From Denitromonas halophila (GTDB lineage Bacteria; Pseudomonadota; Gammaproteobacteria; Burkholderiales; Rhodocyclaceae), in assembly GCF_007625155.1 (NCBI RefSeq), contig NZ_VMNK01000002.1, forward strand, positions 62,001 through 126,000: a stretch of 64,000 bases of DNA. Reading direction: 5' to 3'. The notes below the pieces were generated by a model. That model saw only the letters and a list, made by a program, of their open reading frames with translations, was not told the DNA's origin and did not search any database. A program made the position numbers and the translations under genes. Below are positions 38,945 through 47,225 of this stretch, piece after piece (positions within the stretch are counted from its first letter, which is position 1; each line of letters opens with the position of its first letter).

Positions 38945-40081
38945 TCAGGCTTGCAGGCTGTCGGCGAACTGCAGGCCGGCGAGCAGGGCGCGGTTGACGC
39001 TCTCGTTGTCGATGGCGAGCACGCTGACTTGCGTTTGCAGCCGCGAGGGGTCAAAACGCTCGCAGGCGCGCGCCAGATTGAGGAAGGGCGCGAACGCGCC
39101 TTCGTCATTGATCAGGGCTTCGGTAATGGACTCGGGCAGGCTCATTTCGCCCAGCAGATCGCCCAACGACGTGCCGAGCAGGGCCGGCAGCAGGGAGAAG
39201 GCGCCGGTAATGAACAGGTTGTCGTGATCGGCCTTGTCGAAGAAGGGCGCGCCGACACGCTCCATCAGCCGGCCGCGGGCGATCGAGGTTTGCATCAGCG
39301 CCGGGGCCGCCGGGTCGCGACTGGCGGTGACCAGCAGCAGCGACAGCCATTTGTTGAGATTGTTGTAGCCCAGGATGGTGACTGCGTGGCGGAAGGACTG
39401 GATCTCGCAGCGCAGGCCGAAACCGACCGAGTTGATGTAGCGCAGCAGCTTGTAGGAGAGCGCGACGTCTTGCTTGAGGACGGCTTCGATCTCCTTGATG
39501 TCGGCGTTGTGGCGGACGAGATTGAGCAGGCGGACGAGCTGGGCGTGGGAGGGCGACAGCTGCTTGCCCGGGGCGTTGCCATGCAGAAAGAACCAGCCGG
39601 CTGCGCCGTCGAAACCGCGGTGTGCTGCGTCGTCAAAGGCCGGCGTGTCCTTGAGGCCCCAGGCCAGGCTCAGGCCGGGGCTGTTGTGCGGGCTGGGCTG
39701 TTTGCGCTGGTCCATGATCACAAAGCGCCAGTCGAGGTCCGGCGGCAAGACCGTGTCAGCGGTGTACCAGGACAGGCAGGTGCCCACGCCCGCCGCTTTC
39801 AGTTCGGGGAGCAGCGCTTGCACTTTCGGGTGAGCCAGCGTGGGCGCCGGGATCTCGATGGTCAGGTTTTCGGGCATCTCCCAGTCGAGCAGATCGACCG
39901 TCGGAACAAGTTTGCCCAGCGAGAGAAACACCGAGTGGTGTCGCGGCCATTCTTCTTCGAACTGCTGCAGGCCTTCGACGATCTCGGCTACCGACGGCGC
40001 ATGCGCGATCAGGCGGTTGGCGGTGATCGCGCGGTTGCGGTTGACGACGGGTTCGCGGGTCAGCAGCAGGGATTGGCTCAT
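38945..40081 (-). CDS. Degenerate EAL plus HDOD protein (YuxH type)
   Basis: A 378-aa protein. The N-terminal part aligns with a shortened EAL domain (LLTREPVVNRNRAITANRLI) but the E-A-L triad and other catalytic residues are missing. An HDOD domain follows (about 175-370, IEAVLKQDVALSYKLLRYINSV and SFRHAVTILGYNNLNKWLSLL). It should bind or relay rather than hydrolyse c-di-GMP. The ATG at 40081 is chosen for the family-like MSQSLLLTREPV start. The 200 bases before the next gene (38745-38944) hold no gene or clear signal. Confidence 0.9.
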   Translation of the reverse strand: MSQSLLLTREPVVNRNRAITANRLIAHAPSVAEIVEGLQQFEEEWPRHHSVFLSLGKLVPTVDLLDWEMPENLTIEIPAPTLAHPKVQALLPELKAAGVGTCLSWYTADTVLPPDLDWRFVIMDQRKQPSPHNSPGLSLAWGLKDTPAFDDAAHRGFDGAAGWFFLHGNAPGKQLSPSHAQLVRLLNLVRHNADIKEIEAVLKQDVALSYKLLRYINSVGFGLRCEIQSFRHAVTILGYNNLNKWLSLLLVTASRDPAAPALMQTSIARGRLMERVGAPFFDKADHDNLFITGAFSLLPALLGTSLGDLLGEMSLPESITEALINDEGAFAPFLNLARACERFDPSRLQTQVSVLAIDNESVNRALLAGLQFADSLQA

Positions 40082-40085
40082 GATG

Positions 40086-41111
40086 TCAGGCTTGCGATTC
40101 CAGGGCGTAGGTAAAAGCGTCGGCAAAAAATTCGTCGTCGGGCAGGCCGCATTGCTGGGTGAAGTCTTGATGAGCGGCGTCAATCATGACCGGCGCACCG
40201 CAAGCATAAACCTGGTGGCCAGAAAGATCGGGCAAATCGGCCATGACCGCTTGATGCACCAGTCCGGTTCGCCCCGTCCATGGCTCACTTGGAATGTTAT
40301 CGGACAGCACGGGCACAAACTTGAACCAGGAATGCGCTTCGGCCCATGCCGACGCCATGTCGTGAAGATACAGGCCGGCGCGGTCGCGGGCACCCCAGTA
40401 AAGTGTCATGGGGCGGGTCAGCCCGGTGGCGATGGCGTGCTCGATGAGGCCCTTGATGGGCGCGAAGCCGGTGCCGCCGGCCAGCAAGACGATCGGTTTG
40501 GTGCTGTCTTCGCGCAGGAAGAAGCTGCCCAGCGGGCCTTCGAAGCGAAGGATGTCACGCACTTTCATGGTCGAAAAAACCTGGCCGGTGAAGGCGCCGT
40601 CCGGCACATGGCGGATATGCAGTTCGAGGTGGTCTGCGTTGCTCGGCGGGTTGGCAATCGAAAAGCTGCGTCGCTTGCCGCCGGGCAGCAGGAAGTCGAT
40701 GTATTGCCCCGCGCGAAAGGCAAAGGCCTCGGTGGCGGGCAGTTTGACCTTGAGCACCATCACGTCCGGCGCGGCCAGCGTCATCTCCTGCACGCGGCAA
40801 GGCAGTTTCTTGATCGGGATGTCGTCGGCGCGATTGACCGTGCGGCACTCGATGCTCAGGTCGCTGCGGGGGGTTGCGCAGCAGAACAAGGCCAGGCCGG
40901 CGGCCTTTTCTTCGTCAGTCAGGGTCTGCGGACCGTGCTGGCCGTAGTCCACGGTGCCTTCCAGGATTTTGCCCTTGCAGGCGCCACATACACCGTCGCG
41001 GCAACTGTGGGGCAGTAGCAGGCCGGCCGCGGCGGCGGCGTCGAGGAGGGTCTGGTCTTCGGCGATGGCGACAACGTGATCGCCCGGGAGGATGTTGAGC
41101 TGAAAGGACAT
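40086..41111 (-). CDS. Ferredoxin-NAD(P)H oxidoreductase (CDP-6-deoxyglucoseen reductase-like)
   Basis: A 341-aa flavoprotein with an N-terminal plant-type [2Fe-2S] domain (CRDGVCGACKGKILEG and a later FCC), then FAD-binding (RAGQYIDFLLPGGKRRSFSI) and NAD-binding (LLAGGTGFAPIKGLIEH, VYACGAPVMI) domains. It is usually annotated as CDP-6-deoxy-delta-3,4-glucoseen reductase or a phenol-hydroxylase-type reductase. The partner enzyme is not evident. AAAGGAC precedes the ATG. It is divergent from the epimerase gene (29 bases). Confidence 0.92.
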   Translation of the reverse strand: MSFQLNILPGDHVVAIAEDQTLLDAAAAAGLLLPHSCRDGVCGACKGKILEGTVDYGQHGPQTLTDEEKAAGLALFCCATPRSDLSIECRTVNRADDIPIKKLPCRVQEMTLAAPDVMVLKVKLPATEAFAFRAGQYIDFLLPGGKRRSFSIANPPSNADHLELHIRHVPDGAFTGQVFSTMKVRDILRFEGPLGSFFLREDSTKPIVLLAGGTGFAPIKGLIEHAIATGLTRPMTLYWGARDRAGLYLHDMASAWAEAHSWFKFVPVLSDNIPSEPWTGRTGLVHQAVMADLPDLSGHQVYACGAPVMIDAAHQDFTQQCGLPDDEFFADAFTYALESQA

Positions 41112-41140
41112 GACGAAATCTGGCGTGAGATAATGGAGCG

Positions 41141-42019
41141 ATGAGAACGATTCTGATTGTGGGCTGCGGCGATGTCGCCCGGCGCGCCATTCCATGGCTG
41201 GCCGGGCGCTTTCGCGTTATCGCGATGATACGCGATGACAGCCATCGTGCCGCCTTGCGGGCGCTGGGCGCCCGCGTGTTGGTGGCCGATCTGGATGATC
41301 GCCGCACGCTGCGGCGCCTGTCCGGTATCGCCGATGTGGTGCTGCATGCCGCCCCGCCGCCACGCAAGGGGGCGGACGATTCGCGCACCCGGCATCTGGT
41401 GGCGGCGCTGGCGCAGGGCGCCACGGTGCCGCGCCGGCTGGTGTATATCAGCACCACCGGCGTGTATGGCGACTGCCACGGAGCCTGGGTGAGCGAGACC
41501 CGCCCCGTGTCGCCGGACTCCGACCGCGCCGGACGACGCGTCGATGCCGAGCAACGGCTGCGCGCTTTCGGACGCCGATGCGGGGTGTCGGTGGGTATCC
41601 TGCGAGCGCCGGGCATTTATGCGGCTGACCGCTTGCCGCTGGCGCGCCTGGAGCGCGGCGACCCGATCCTGCGACCCGAAGACGACGTCCACACCAACCA
41701 CATCCATGCCGAAGACCTGGCACGCTGGTGCGCCATCGCCGTGTTTCGCGGCGGCGCGGGGCGGGTGTGGAATGCCTGCGACAACACCCGCTTGACCATG
41801 GGTGGCTATTTCAATGCGGTGGCCGATCACTTCGGCCTGCCGCGCCCCGAGCCGCTCAGCCGGACGCAGATTGCCGAGCGTGTCTCGCCGTTGACGCTTA
41901 CCTTCATGCAGGAGTCGCGGCAGATCGACAATGCGCGCATCAAGCGCGAGCTGCGCGCCCCGCTGATGTATCCCGATATCCAATCCGGGCTGGCCGCCGT
42001 GTCACCCGCCATTCACTGA
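41141..42019 (+). CDS. NAD(P)-dependent epimerase/dehydratase-like protein (YeeZ type)
   Basis: A 292-aa extended short-chain dehydrogenase fold. The dinucleotide site is ILIVGCGDVARRAIPWL; YISTTGVYGDCHGAWVSE holds the catalytic-type tyrosine, and ILRAPGIYAADRLPL follows. It resembles E. coli YeeZ, whose substrate is not established. It begins a plus-strand run with hemJ-like and rlmL-like genes. Confidence 0.88.
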   Translation: MRTILIVGCGDVARRAIPWLAGRFRVIAMIRDDSHRAALRALGARVLVADLDDRRTLRRLSGIADVVLHAAPPPRKGADDSRTRHLVAALAQGATVPRRLVYISTTGVYGDCHGAWVSETRPVSPDSDRAGRRVDAEQRLRAFGRRCGVSVGILRAPGIYAADRLPLARLERGDPILRPEDDVHTNHIHAEDLARWCAIAVFRGGAGRVWNACDNTRLTMGGYFNAVADHFGLPRPEPLSRTQIAERVSPLTLTFMQESRQIDNARIKRELRAPLMYPDIQSGLAAVSPAIH

Positions 42020-42027
42020 GATTCACC

Positions 42028-42444
42028 ATGCTCGTTGTTAAAGCCCTGCACATTATTTTTGTCATCAGCTGGTTCGCTGGCTTGTTCTACCTGCCGCGCA
42101 TTTTCGTCAATCTGGCCATGGTGCCGGCCGACAGCGTTGCCGAGCGCGAGCGCCTGCTGCTGATGGCGCGCAAGCTGCTGCGCTTCATGACGCCGCTGGC
42201 CGTATTGGCGGTGGTGTTTGGTCTGTGGTTGTGGTTTGGTTATGGCTTTGGCGGCGGCTGGTTGCATGCCAAGACCACGCTGGTGCTCGTGCTGATCGGC
42301 TACCACGTGTATTGCGGCACCTTGCTCAAGCACTTCGTGGCGGGGCGCAATGCGCGCAGCCATGTGTGGTTCCGCGTCTTCAATGAAATGCCGGTGCTGG
42401 TGCTGTTTGTGGTGGTGTTTCTCGTTGTTCTCAAACCTTTTTGA
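42028..42444 (+). CDS. HemJ/CopD-like membrane protein
   Basis: A 138-aa protein with four hydrophobic helices, starting MLVVKALHIIFVISWFAGLF, with FYLPRIFV and a central TPLAVLAVVFG. This fits the HemJ (protoporphyrinogen IX oxidase) / CopD-related family; the conserved histidine lies in helix 1. If HemJ, it performs the last-but-one heme step. I rank that as likely but not certain. It lies 8 bases after the epimerase gene and directly before the methyltransferase gene. Confidence 0.8.
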   Translation: MLVVKALHIIFVISWFAGLFYLPRIFVNLAMVPADSVAERERLLLMARKLLRFMTPLAVLAVVFGLWLWFGYGFGGGWLHAKTTLVLVLIGYHVYCGTLLKHFVAGRNARSHVWFRVFNEMPVLVLFVVVFLVVLKPF

Positions 42445-42455
42445 GTCGATTTCTC

Positions 42456-43607
42456 ATGTCTGAACAGTTTTTTGCTCCGTGTCCGCGGGGACTCGAACCC
42501 GGTTTGCAGGACGAACTGAGCGCACTGGGCGCCGGCAAGATCCGCCAGGTGCCCGGTGGTGTCTCGTTTACCGGTGACTGGGCGCTGGCCTATGCTGTCA
42601 ACCTCGAGAGCCGGCTGGCCACGCGGGTGTTGTGGCAGGTGGCGCACGGCCGCTATCACGGCGAGCAGGACATCTACAAACTGGCCTATGGTGTGACCTG
42701 GGCCAAGTGGTTTACGCCGGAGCAGACCATGCGTGTGTATGTCATCGCACGGCGCTCCCCACTCAAGAGTCTGGAGTTCATCACGCTGCGCATCAAGGAT
42801 GCGGTATGCGATCACTTTCGTACCATCAAGGGCGTTCGGCCGAGCATCGATACGGCCAATCCCGATGTGCGCATCCATGCTTTCCTCAGCACGGATGAGG
42901 CCATGCTGTATGTCGACACCTCGGGTGAGCCGCTCTACAAGCGCGGCTTCAAGCAGGCGGCCGTCGAAGCGCCGCTCAAGGAAAACCTCGCGGCCGGCAT
43001 TTTGCGGGTGAGCGGCTGGCAGCCCGGTGAGACGCTGCTCGACCCGATGTGCGGCAGCGGCACCTTCTTGATCGAAGCCGCGCAGATTGCGCTCGACATC
43101 GCGCCCGGCCTTGGCCGTCGCTTCGGCTTCGAAGCGCTCAAAACGCTGGATGAGAGTGTGTGGCGCCGTATGCGCAAGGCGGCCGAAGGGCGTCGTCGGC
43201 ATGTGGCCAAGCTGCCGATTTACGGTTCCGACAGTGAGGGCGTGCAGGTCAAGCGCGCGCGTATCAACCTTGAAGCGGCCGGTCTGGCCGACCAGGTCAC
43301 GCTGGAGCAGGCCGAGCTGACCGAGCGCATGCCGCCGGCGGCTGAAGGCGTGATGGTTGCCAACCCGCCCTATGGCGTACGCATTGGCGAGTCCTCGGAG
43401 CTGGCCGAGTTCTACCCGAAGCTTGGCGATGCCCTCAAGGCGCGCTGGGCCGGCTGGCGCTGCTACTTCCTCAGCGCCGACCCGGACCTGCCCAAGCTGA
43501 TCAAGCTGAAGGCCACCAAGCGCACGCCGATGTTCAACGGCGCGCTGGAGTGCCGGGTGTTTGAGTACAAGGTGATCGCCGGGAGTAATCGGCGAGAGAA
43601 AGCGTAG
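42456..43607 (+). CDS. THUMP-domain class I RNA methyltransferase (RlmL/YpsC type)
   Basis: A 383-aa SAM-dependent methyltransferase. The N-terminal ferredoxin-like/THUMP region is about 1-160 (FFAPCPRGLEPGLQDEL). The catalytic part has DPMCGSGTFLIEAAQIALD and the N6-adenine/guanine-type VANPPYGVRIG. It corresponds to the N-terminal m2G2445 domain of RlmL without the RlmK half. The ATG at 42456 is chosen; a TTG at 42441 overlaps the previous stop. The TAG stop is part of a GTAGGGCGGG repeat. Confidence 0.92.
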   Translation: MSEQFFAPCPRGLEPGLQDELSALGAGKIRQVPGGVSFTGDWALAYAVNLESRLATRVLWQVAHGRYHGEQDIYKLAYGVTWAKWFTPEQTMRVYVIARRSPLKSLEFITLRIKDAVCDHFRTIKGVRPSIDTANPDVRIHAFLSTDEAMLYVDTSGEPLYKRGFKQAAVEAPLKENLAAGILRVSGWQPGETLLDPMCGSGTFLIEAAQIALDIAPGLGRRFGFEALKTLDESVWRRMRKAAEGRRRHVAKLPIYGSDSEGVQVKRARINLEAAGLADQVTLEQAELTERMPPAAEGVMVANPPYGVRIGESSELAEFYPKLGDALKARWAGWRCYFLSADPDLPKLIKLKATKRTPMFNGALECRVFEYKVIAGSNRREKA

Positions 43608-43623
43608 GGCGGGCGCCAACCCG
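43603..43623. repeat. GTAGGGCGGG repeat forming the stop codon of the methyltransferase gene
   Basis: CGTAGGGCGGGCGCCAACCC begins at 43603 and is a variant of the palindrome at 17548. Its TAG is the stop codon of the upstream gene. A second copy at 44049 does the same for the next gene. Confidence 0.65.
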
Positions 43624-43659
43624 TCAGCCACGCTCAGGTCCAGCCAACAGGTGATTCCG

Positions 43660-44052
43660 ATGACCCATCAAGACTTTGCACCGCACGAGGCATGGGTGTT
43701 GTTTCAACTCAACGACGTGCCGATCGAAACCGCCGTGGACGGCGATTTCAACGTGTTGGCGATCATGGATGCGGCGACCGGCCGAATCCACGGAAACGCC
43801 TTCATCAGCGTGCTGGATGTCGAGCCGTCGGCGCTGGAGGCGAGGCGCTTGCTCGCGTCTTCGGAATCGGATGCCGGGCAACGGCCGCAGCGCTTGTATG
43901 TTGATGACCCGTGTCGGCTTGTTGAACTGACTGGCGTGGCAAAGGCCATGGGGATTGTGGTGTGCCCCGAGCGCAGAAGTACGTTTGATCCGCTGACTCA
44001 GGATGCCCGCGAGGGGTTCGCTGCGCATGTGTCGGGCGCTCGACGACAGTAG
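43660..44052 (+). CDS. Hypothetical protein, 130 aa
   Basis: I do not recognise this protein. It has no signal peptide or membrane helix and is rich in acidic and alanine residues. The start MTHQDFAPHEAWVLFQLND and the pattern of alternating strands suggest a small soluble alpha/beta fold. The ATG at 43660 has AGGTGA upstream. The coding region is bracketed by two copies of the GTAGGGCGGG repeat (43603 and 44049), and the second supplies its TAG stop. Codon and base use look like the neighbours. Confidence 0.75.
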   Translation: MTHQDFAPHEAWVLFQLNDVPIETAVDGDFNVLAIMDAATGRIHGNAFISVLDVEPSALEARRLLASSESDAGQRPQRLYVDDPCRLVELTGVAKAMGIVVCPERRSTFDPLTQDAREGFAAHVSGARRQ

Positions 44053-44068
44053 GGCGGGCGATACGCCG
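44049..44068. repeat. GTAGGGCGGG repeat forming the stop codon of the orphan gene
   Basis: GTAGGGCGGGCGATACGCC begins at 44049, and its TAG (44050-44052) ends the orphan gene. It is related to the copies at 3329, 17548, 19232 and 43603. Its inverted half is poorly kept. Confidence 0.6.
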
Positions 44069-44114
44069 GCCAGATGTTTCTTCGGCGTAAACGCTATTTA
44101 CGAGGACGGCAAGG

Positions 44115-44729
44115 ATGATTACCGCTGAATTTCTTGTCACCGCCCTGATCGTCGTGCTCATTCCCGGCACGGGGGTGATCTTCACCGTGTCGACAGGGCT
44201 GCTTCAGGGCCGCGCGGCGAGCCTGTACGCGGCGCTGGGCTGCACGGCGGGCATCGTGCCGCACTCGCTGGCGACCGTTCTCGGGCTGGCCGCGGTGATG
44301 CATGCCGGGGCGCTGGCGTTTCAGGTGTTGAAGTTCGCGGGCGGGGTGTATCTGCTCTACCTGGCGTATTCGATGTGGCGCAACACTACGGCTTTTGCCG
44401 TGGACGGCGCCGTGTCGCGCACCAGCGCACGGGCGCTGGTGATGAAAGCAGTGTTGCTGAATGTCCTGAATCCGAAGCTGACGATCTTCTTTTTGGCCTT
44501 TTTGCCGCAGTTCATTGAACCAGGTGCGGCACAGCCGTTGGCTCAACTGCTGTTGCTCAGTGGCGTGTTCATGGCAATGACTTTTGCCGTGTTCGTGGCC
44601 TATGGTTTTGTGGCACACGCATTTCGCGCAAAAGTCATTGAGTCGACGCGGGTGCAGCGGTATTTGCGCTATGGATTCTCGGCGGCTTTTGCGGGGCTGG
44701 GCGTGAATCTGGCGCTGAGCGAGCGCTGA
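44115..44729 (+). CDS. LysE/RhtB-family amino-acid exporter
   Basis: A 204-aa inner-membrane protein of the LysE/RhtB family. It starts ITAEFLVTALIVVLIPGTG (the conserved P-G-P-like loop), has about six helices and the motif VLLNVLNPKLTIFFLAFLPQF. Such proteins export amino acids or homoserine lactones; the substrate is not evident. An AAGG lies before the ATG. A repeat-rich 149-base spacer follows. Confidence 0.92.
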   Translation: MITAEFLVTALIVVLIPGTGVIFTVSTGLLQGRAASLYAALGCTAGIVPHSLATVLGLAAVMHAGALAFQVLKFAGGVYLLYLAYSMWRNTTAFAVDGAVSRTSARALVMKAVLLNVLNPKLTIFFLAFLPQFIEPGAAQPLAQLLLLSGVFMAMTFAVFVAYGFVAHAFRAKVIESTRVQRYLRYGFSAAFAGLGVNLALSER

Positions 44730-44790
44730 TCGCGAGAGGTGCCTGGACGGCCGCCCTGTGCCTCGTGCGTGGCGTTGTGGCGACAAGCCA

Positions 44791-44876
44791 TGAGAGCGTG
44801 GGGGCTCCGCCTCGCCGCCGGGCCGTCCCAAGGCGAGGCGCCGCCCCCTCGGGGGGCAGCGAGCGTGGGGGCTCAC
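44791..44876. repeat. GC-rich repeat between lysE-like gene and pilU
   Basis: GAGCGTGGGGGCTC occurs twice, at 44794-44807 and 44861-44874, around a GC-rich core with CCCCCTCGGGGGG. It matches, in reverse, the repeat in the hupD-hupF gap (8684-8748). It lies just beyond the pilU stop and could fold strongly as RNA. Confidence 0.65.
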
Positions 44877-44878
44877 AC

Positions 44879-46012
44879 TTACACAATATCGAGGTTCTGA
44901 ATCCCCGCGTTGAGGTCCTTGTCGCCATGCTTGCTGTTGAGCTTGATCTGCAGGCGCAGGTCGTTGACCGAGTCGGCGTTGCGTAGCGCGTCTTCGTAGC
45001 TGATCAGCTCGTCTTCGTAGAGGCGGAACAAGGCCTGGTCGAAAGTTTGCATGCCCAACTCGGTCGAGCGTTTCATGATCTCTTTGATCTCGGACACTTC
45101 GCCCTTGAAGATCAGATCGGAAATCAGCGGTGAGTTGAGCAGGATCTCGACGGCCGGCACGCGGCCCTTGCGGCCGACCATGGGCAGCAGGCGCTGGGAT
45201 ACCATCGCGCGCAGGTTCAGCGACAGGTCCATCAGCAGTTGCTGGCGGCGCTCTTCGGGGAAGAAGTTGATGATCCGGTCAATCGCCTGGTTGGCGCTGT
45301 TGGCGTGCAGGGTGGCCAGGCAGAGGTGGCCGGTTTCAGCGAAGGCGATGGCGTGGTCCATGGTTTCGCGGTCACGGATCTCGCCCATCAGGATCACGTC
45401 GGGCGCCTGACGCAGGGTGTTTTTCAGTGCGGCGGTCCAGTCATCGGTGTCGATGCCGACTTCGCGCTGGGTGACGATGCAGTTCTTGTGTTGGTGCACA
45501 TATTCGATTGGATCTTCGACCGTGATGATGTGGCCGTAACTGTGCTCGTTGCGGAAGTCCACCAGTGCGGCCAGCGAGGTGGTTTTACCGGTGCCGGTGC
45601 CGCCGACGAAGATCACCAGACCGCGCTTGGCCATGCCGATGTCCTTGATGACGGCGGGCAGGCCGAGCTCGTCGATGGTCGGGATGGTCAGGGCGATGGT
45701 CCGCAGGACGCAGCCGACGCGGCCTTGCTGGACGAAGGCATTGGCGCGGAAACGGCCGATGCCTGCCGGCGAGATGGCGAAGTTGCATTCCTTGGTGGAT
45801 TCAAAATCGGCGGCCTGGCGGTCGTTCATGATCGCGCGCGCCAGTTCGGTGGTGTGTTGCGGCGTGAGGATCTGGTTCGACTGCGGGACGATGCGCCCGT
45901 CGATCTTGATCGCCGGCGGAAAGCCGGAGGTGATGAACAGGTCAGAGCCTTTTTTCTGCACCATCAGGCGCAGCAGGTCCTGCATGAATTTGAGGGCTTG
46001 ATCGCGTTCCAT
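44879..46012 (-). CDS. pilU: Type IV pilus retraction ATPase PilU
   Basis: A 377-aa secretion-type hexameric ATPase. Walker A is GGTGTGKTTSL; the Asp box (TVEDPIEYVH), Walker B (LMGEIRDRETM) and His box (ATLHANSANQA) follow. The C-terminal extension beyond PilT length and the 40-base distance to pilT identify it as PilU, the accessory retraction motor. It is transcribed after pilT. Confidence 0.96.
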   Translation of the reverse strand: MERDQALKFMQDLLRLMVQKKGSDLFITSGFPPAIKIDGRIVPQSNQILTPQHTTELARAIMNDRQAADFESTKECNFAISPAGIGRFRANAFVQQGRVGCVLRTIALTIPTIDELGLPAVIKDIGMAKRGLVIFVGGTGTGKTTSLAALVDFRNEHSYGHIITVEDPIEYVHQHKNCIVTQREVGIDTDDWTAALKNTLRQAPDVILMGEIRDRETMDHAIAFAETGHLCLATLHANSANQAIDRIINFFPEERRQQLLMDLSLNLRAMVSQRLLPMVGRKGRVPAVEILLNSPLISDLIFKGEVSEIKEIMKRSTELGMQTFDQALFRLYEDELISYEDALRNADSVNDLRLQIKLNSKHGDKDLNAGIQNLDIV

Positions 46013-46052
46013 CGTGCGTTCCGGTCAGTAGTGGTTTGGCCTGCCGAGGCGA

Positions 46053-47096
46053 TTAGCCGGCGAAGTTGTCTTTGTTCTGGGCGCGTACGCGCGCTTCGGC
46101 GGTGGACACCAGATTGCGCCGGACGAGATCGGCAAGACACTGGTCGAGCGTCTGCATGCCCACATTCTGGCCGGTCTGGATGGCAGAGTACATTTGCGCG
46201 ATCTTGTTTTCGCGGATGAGGTTGCGGATGGCGGGTGTGCCGATCATGATCTCGTGGGCGGCGACGCGGCCTTTACCGTCTTTGGTCTTGAGCAGGGTCT
46301 GGGCAATGACGGCGCGCAGCGATTCGGACAACATGGCGCGCACCATGTCTTTTTCTTCGGCCGGGAAGACGTCGACGATACGGTCGATGGTCTTGGCGGC
46401 CGAGGAGGTGTGCAGCGTGCCGAACACCAGGTGGCCGGTTTCAGCGGCGGTGAGCGCGAGGCGAATGGTTTCAAGGTCACGCAACTCGCCCACCAGAATC
46501 ACGTCGGGGTCTTCACGCAGGGCGGAGCGCAGTGCGTTGTTGAACGAGATCGTGTCGCGGGCGACTTCGCGCTGGTTGATCAGGCAGCGCTTGGCCTCGT
46601 GGACGAATTCGATCGGGTCTTCAATCGTCAGGATATGGCCGTACTGATTGATGTTCACGTAGTCGACCATCGCGGCGAGCGTGGTTGATTTACCTGAACC
46701 CGTTGGCCCGGTGACCAGCACGATGCCGCGCGGCTGGTCGGAGATTTCTTTGAAGATCTTCGGGGCGTTCAGCTCTTCGAGCGACAGCACCTTGGAGGGA
46801 ATGGTCCGGAACACGGCGGCCGCGCCGCGCTCCTGGTTGAAGGCGTTGACCCGGAAGCGGGCCAGGTTCGGCACCGAGAACGAGAAGTCGACTTCGAGGA
46901 ACTCTTCGTAGTGTTTGCGTTGCCCGTCGTTCATGATGTCGTACACCATGGCGTGCACGTCCTTGTGCTCCATGGCCGGCAGGTTGATGCGCCGGATGTC
47001 ACCGTGAACACGGATCATCGGGGGCAGGCCGGACGACAGGTGAAGGTCGGACGCCTGATTCTTGACGGAGAAAGCGAGGAGTTCTGTGATGTCCAT
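46053..47096 (-). CDS. pilT: Twitching motility retraction ATPase PilT
   Basis: A 347-aa retraction motor for type IV pili. It starts MDITELLAFSVKNQASDLHL. Walker A is GPTGSGKSTTLAAM, the Asp box TIEDPIEFVH, Walker B LVGELRDLETI and the His box GTLHTSSAAKT. The C-terminal AIRNLIRENK retraction motif is kept. It is divergent from yggS, with a shared 129-base spacer. The pil chemosensory genes pilJ/chpA lie further right in the same window. Confidence 0.97.
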   Translation of the reverse strand: MDITELLAFSVKNQASDLHLSSGLPPMIRVHGDIRRINLPAMEHKDVHAMVYDIMNDGQRKHYEEFLEVDFSFSVPNLARFRVNAFNQERGAAAVFRTIPSKVLSLEELNAPKIFKEISDQPRGIVLVTGPTGSGKSTTLAAMVDYVNINQYGHILTIEDPIEFVHEAKRCLINQREVARDTISFNNALRSALREDPDVILVGELRDLETIRLALTAAETGHLVFGTLHTSSAAKTIDRIVDVFPAEEKDMVRAMLSESLRAVIAQTLLKTKDGKGRVAAHEIMIGTPAIRNLIRENKIAQMYSAIQTGQNVGMQTLDQCLADLVRRNLVSTAEARVRAQNKDNFAG

Positions 47097-47154
47097 GGGG
47101 GGGCGTAGTCGAGGAAGCGTGGAAAAAGGGGCAGCGCGGGCGAAAAAAGCGCGG

Positions 47155-47163
47155 TGCTATAAT
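47155..47163 (+). promoter_or_regulatory. Extended -10 promoter of yggS
   Basis: TGCTATAAT is a perfect extended -10 (TGN-TATAAT). The start would be near 47170, about 56 bases before the yggS ATG. No convincing -35 is present, which is usual for extended -10 promoters. Confidence 0.75.
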
Positions 47164-47225
47164 TTTTCGGCCATTCTCGCGGGATCTTTAGATTTACGGC
47201 GACCCCACGGCAAATCGATTTCTAT

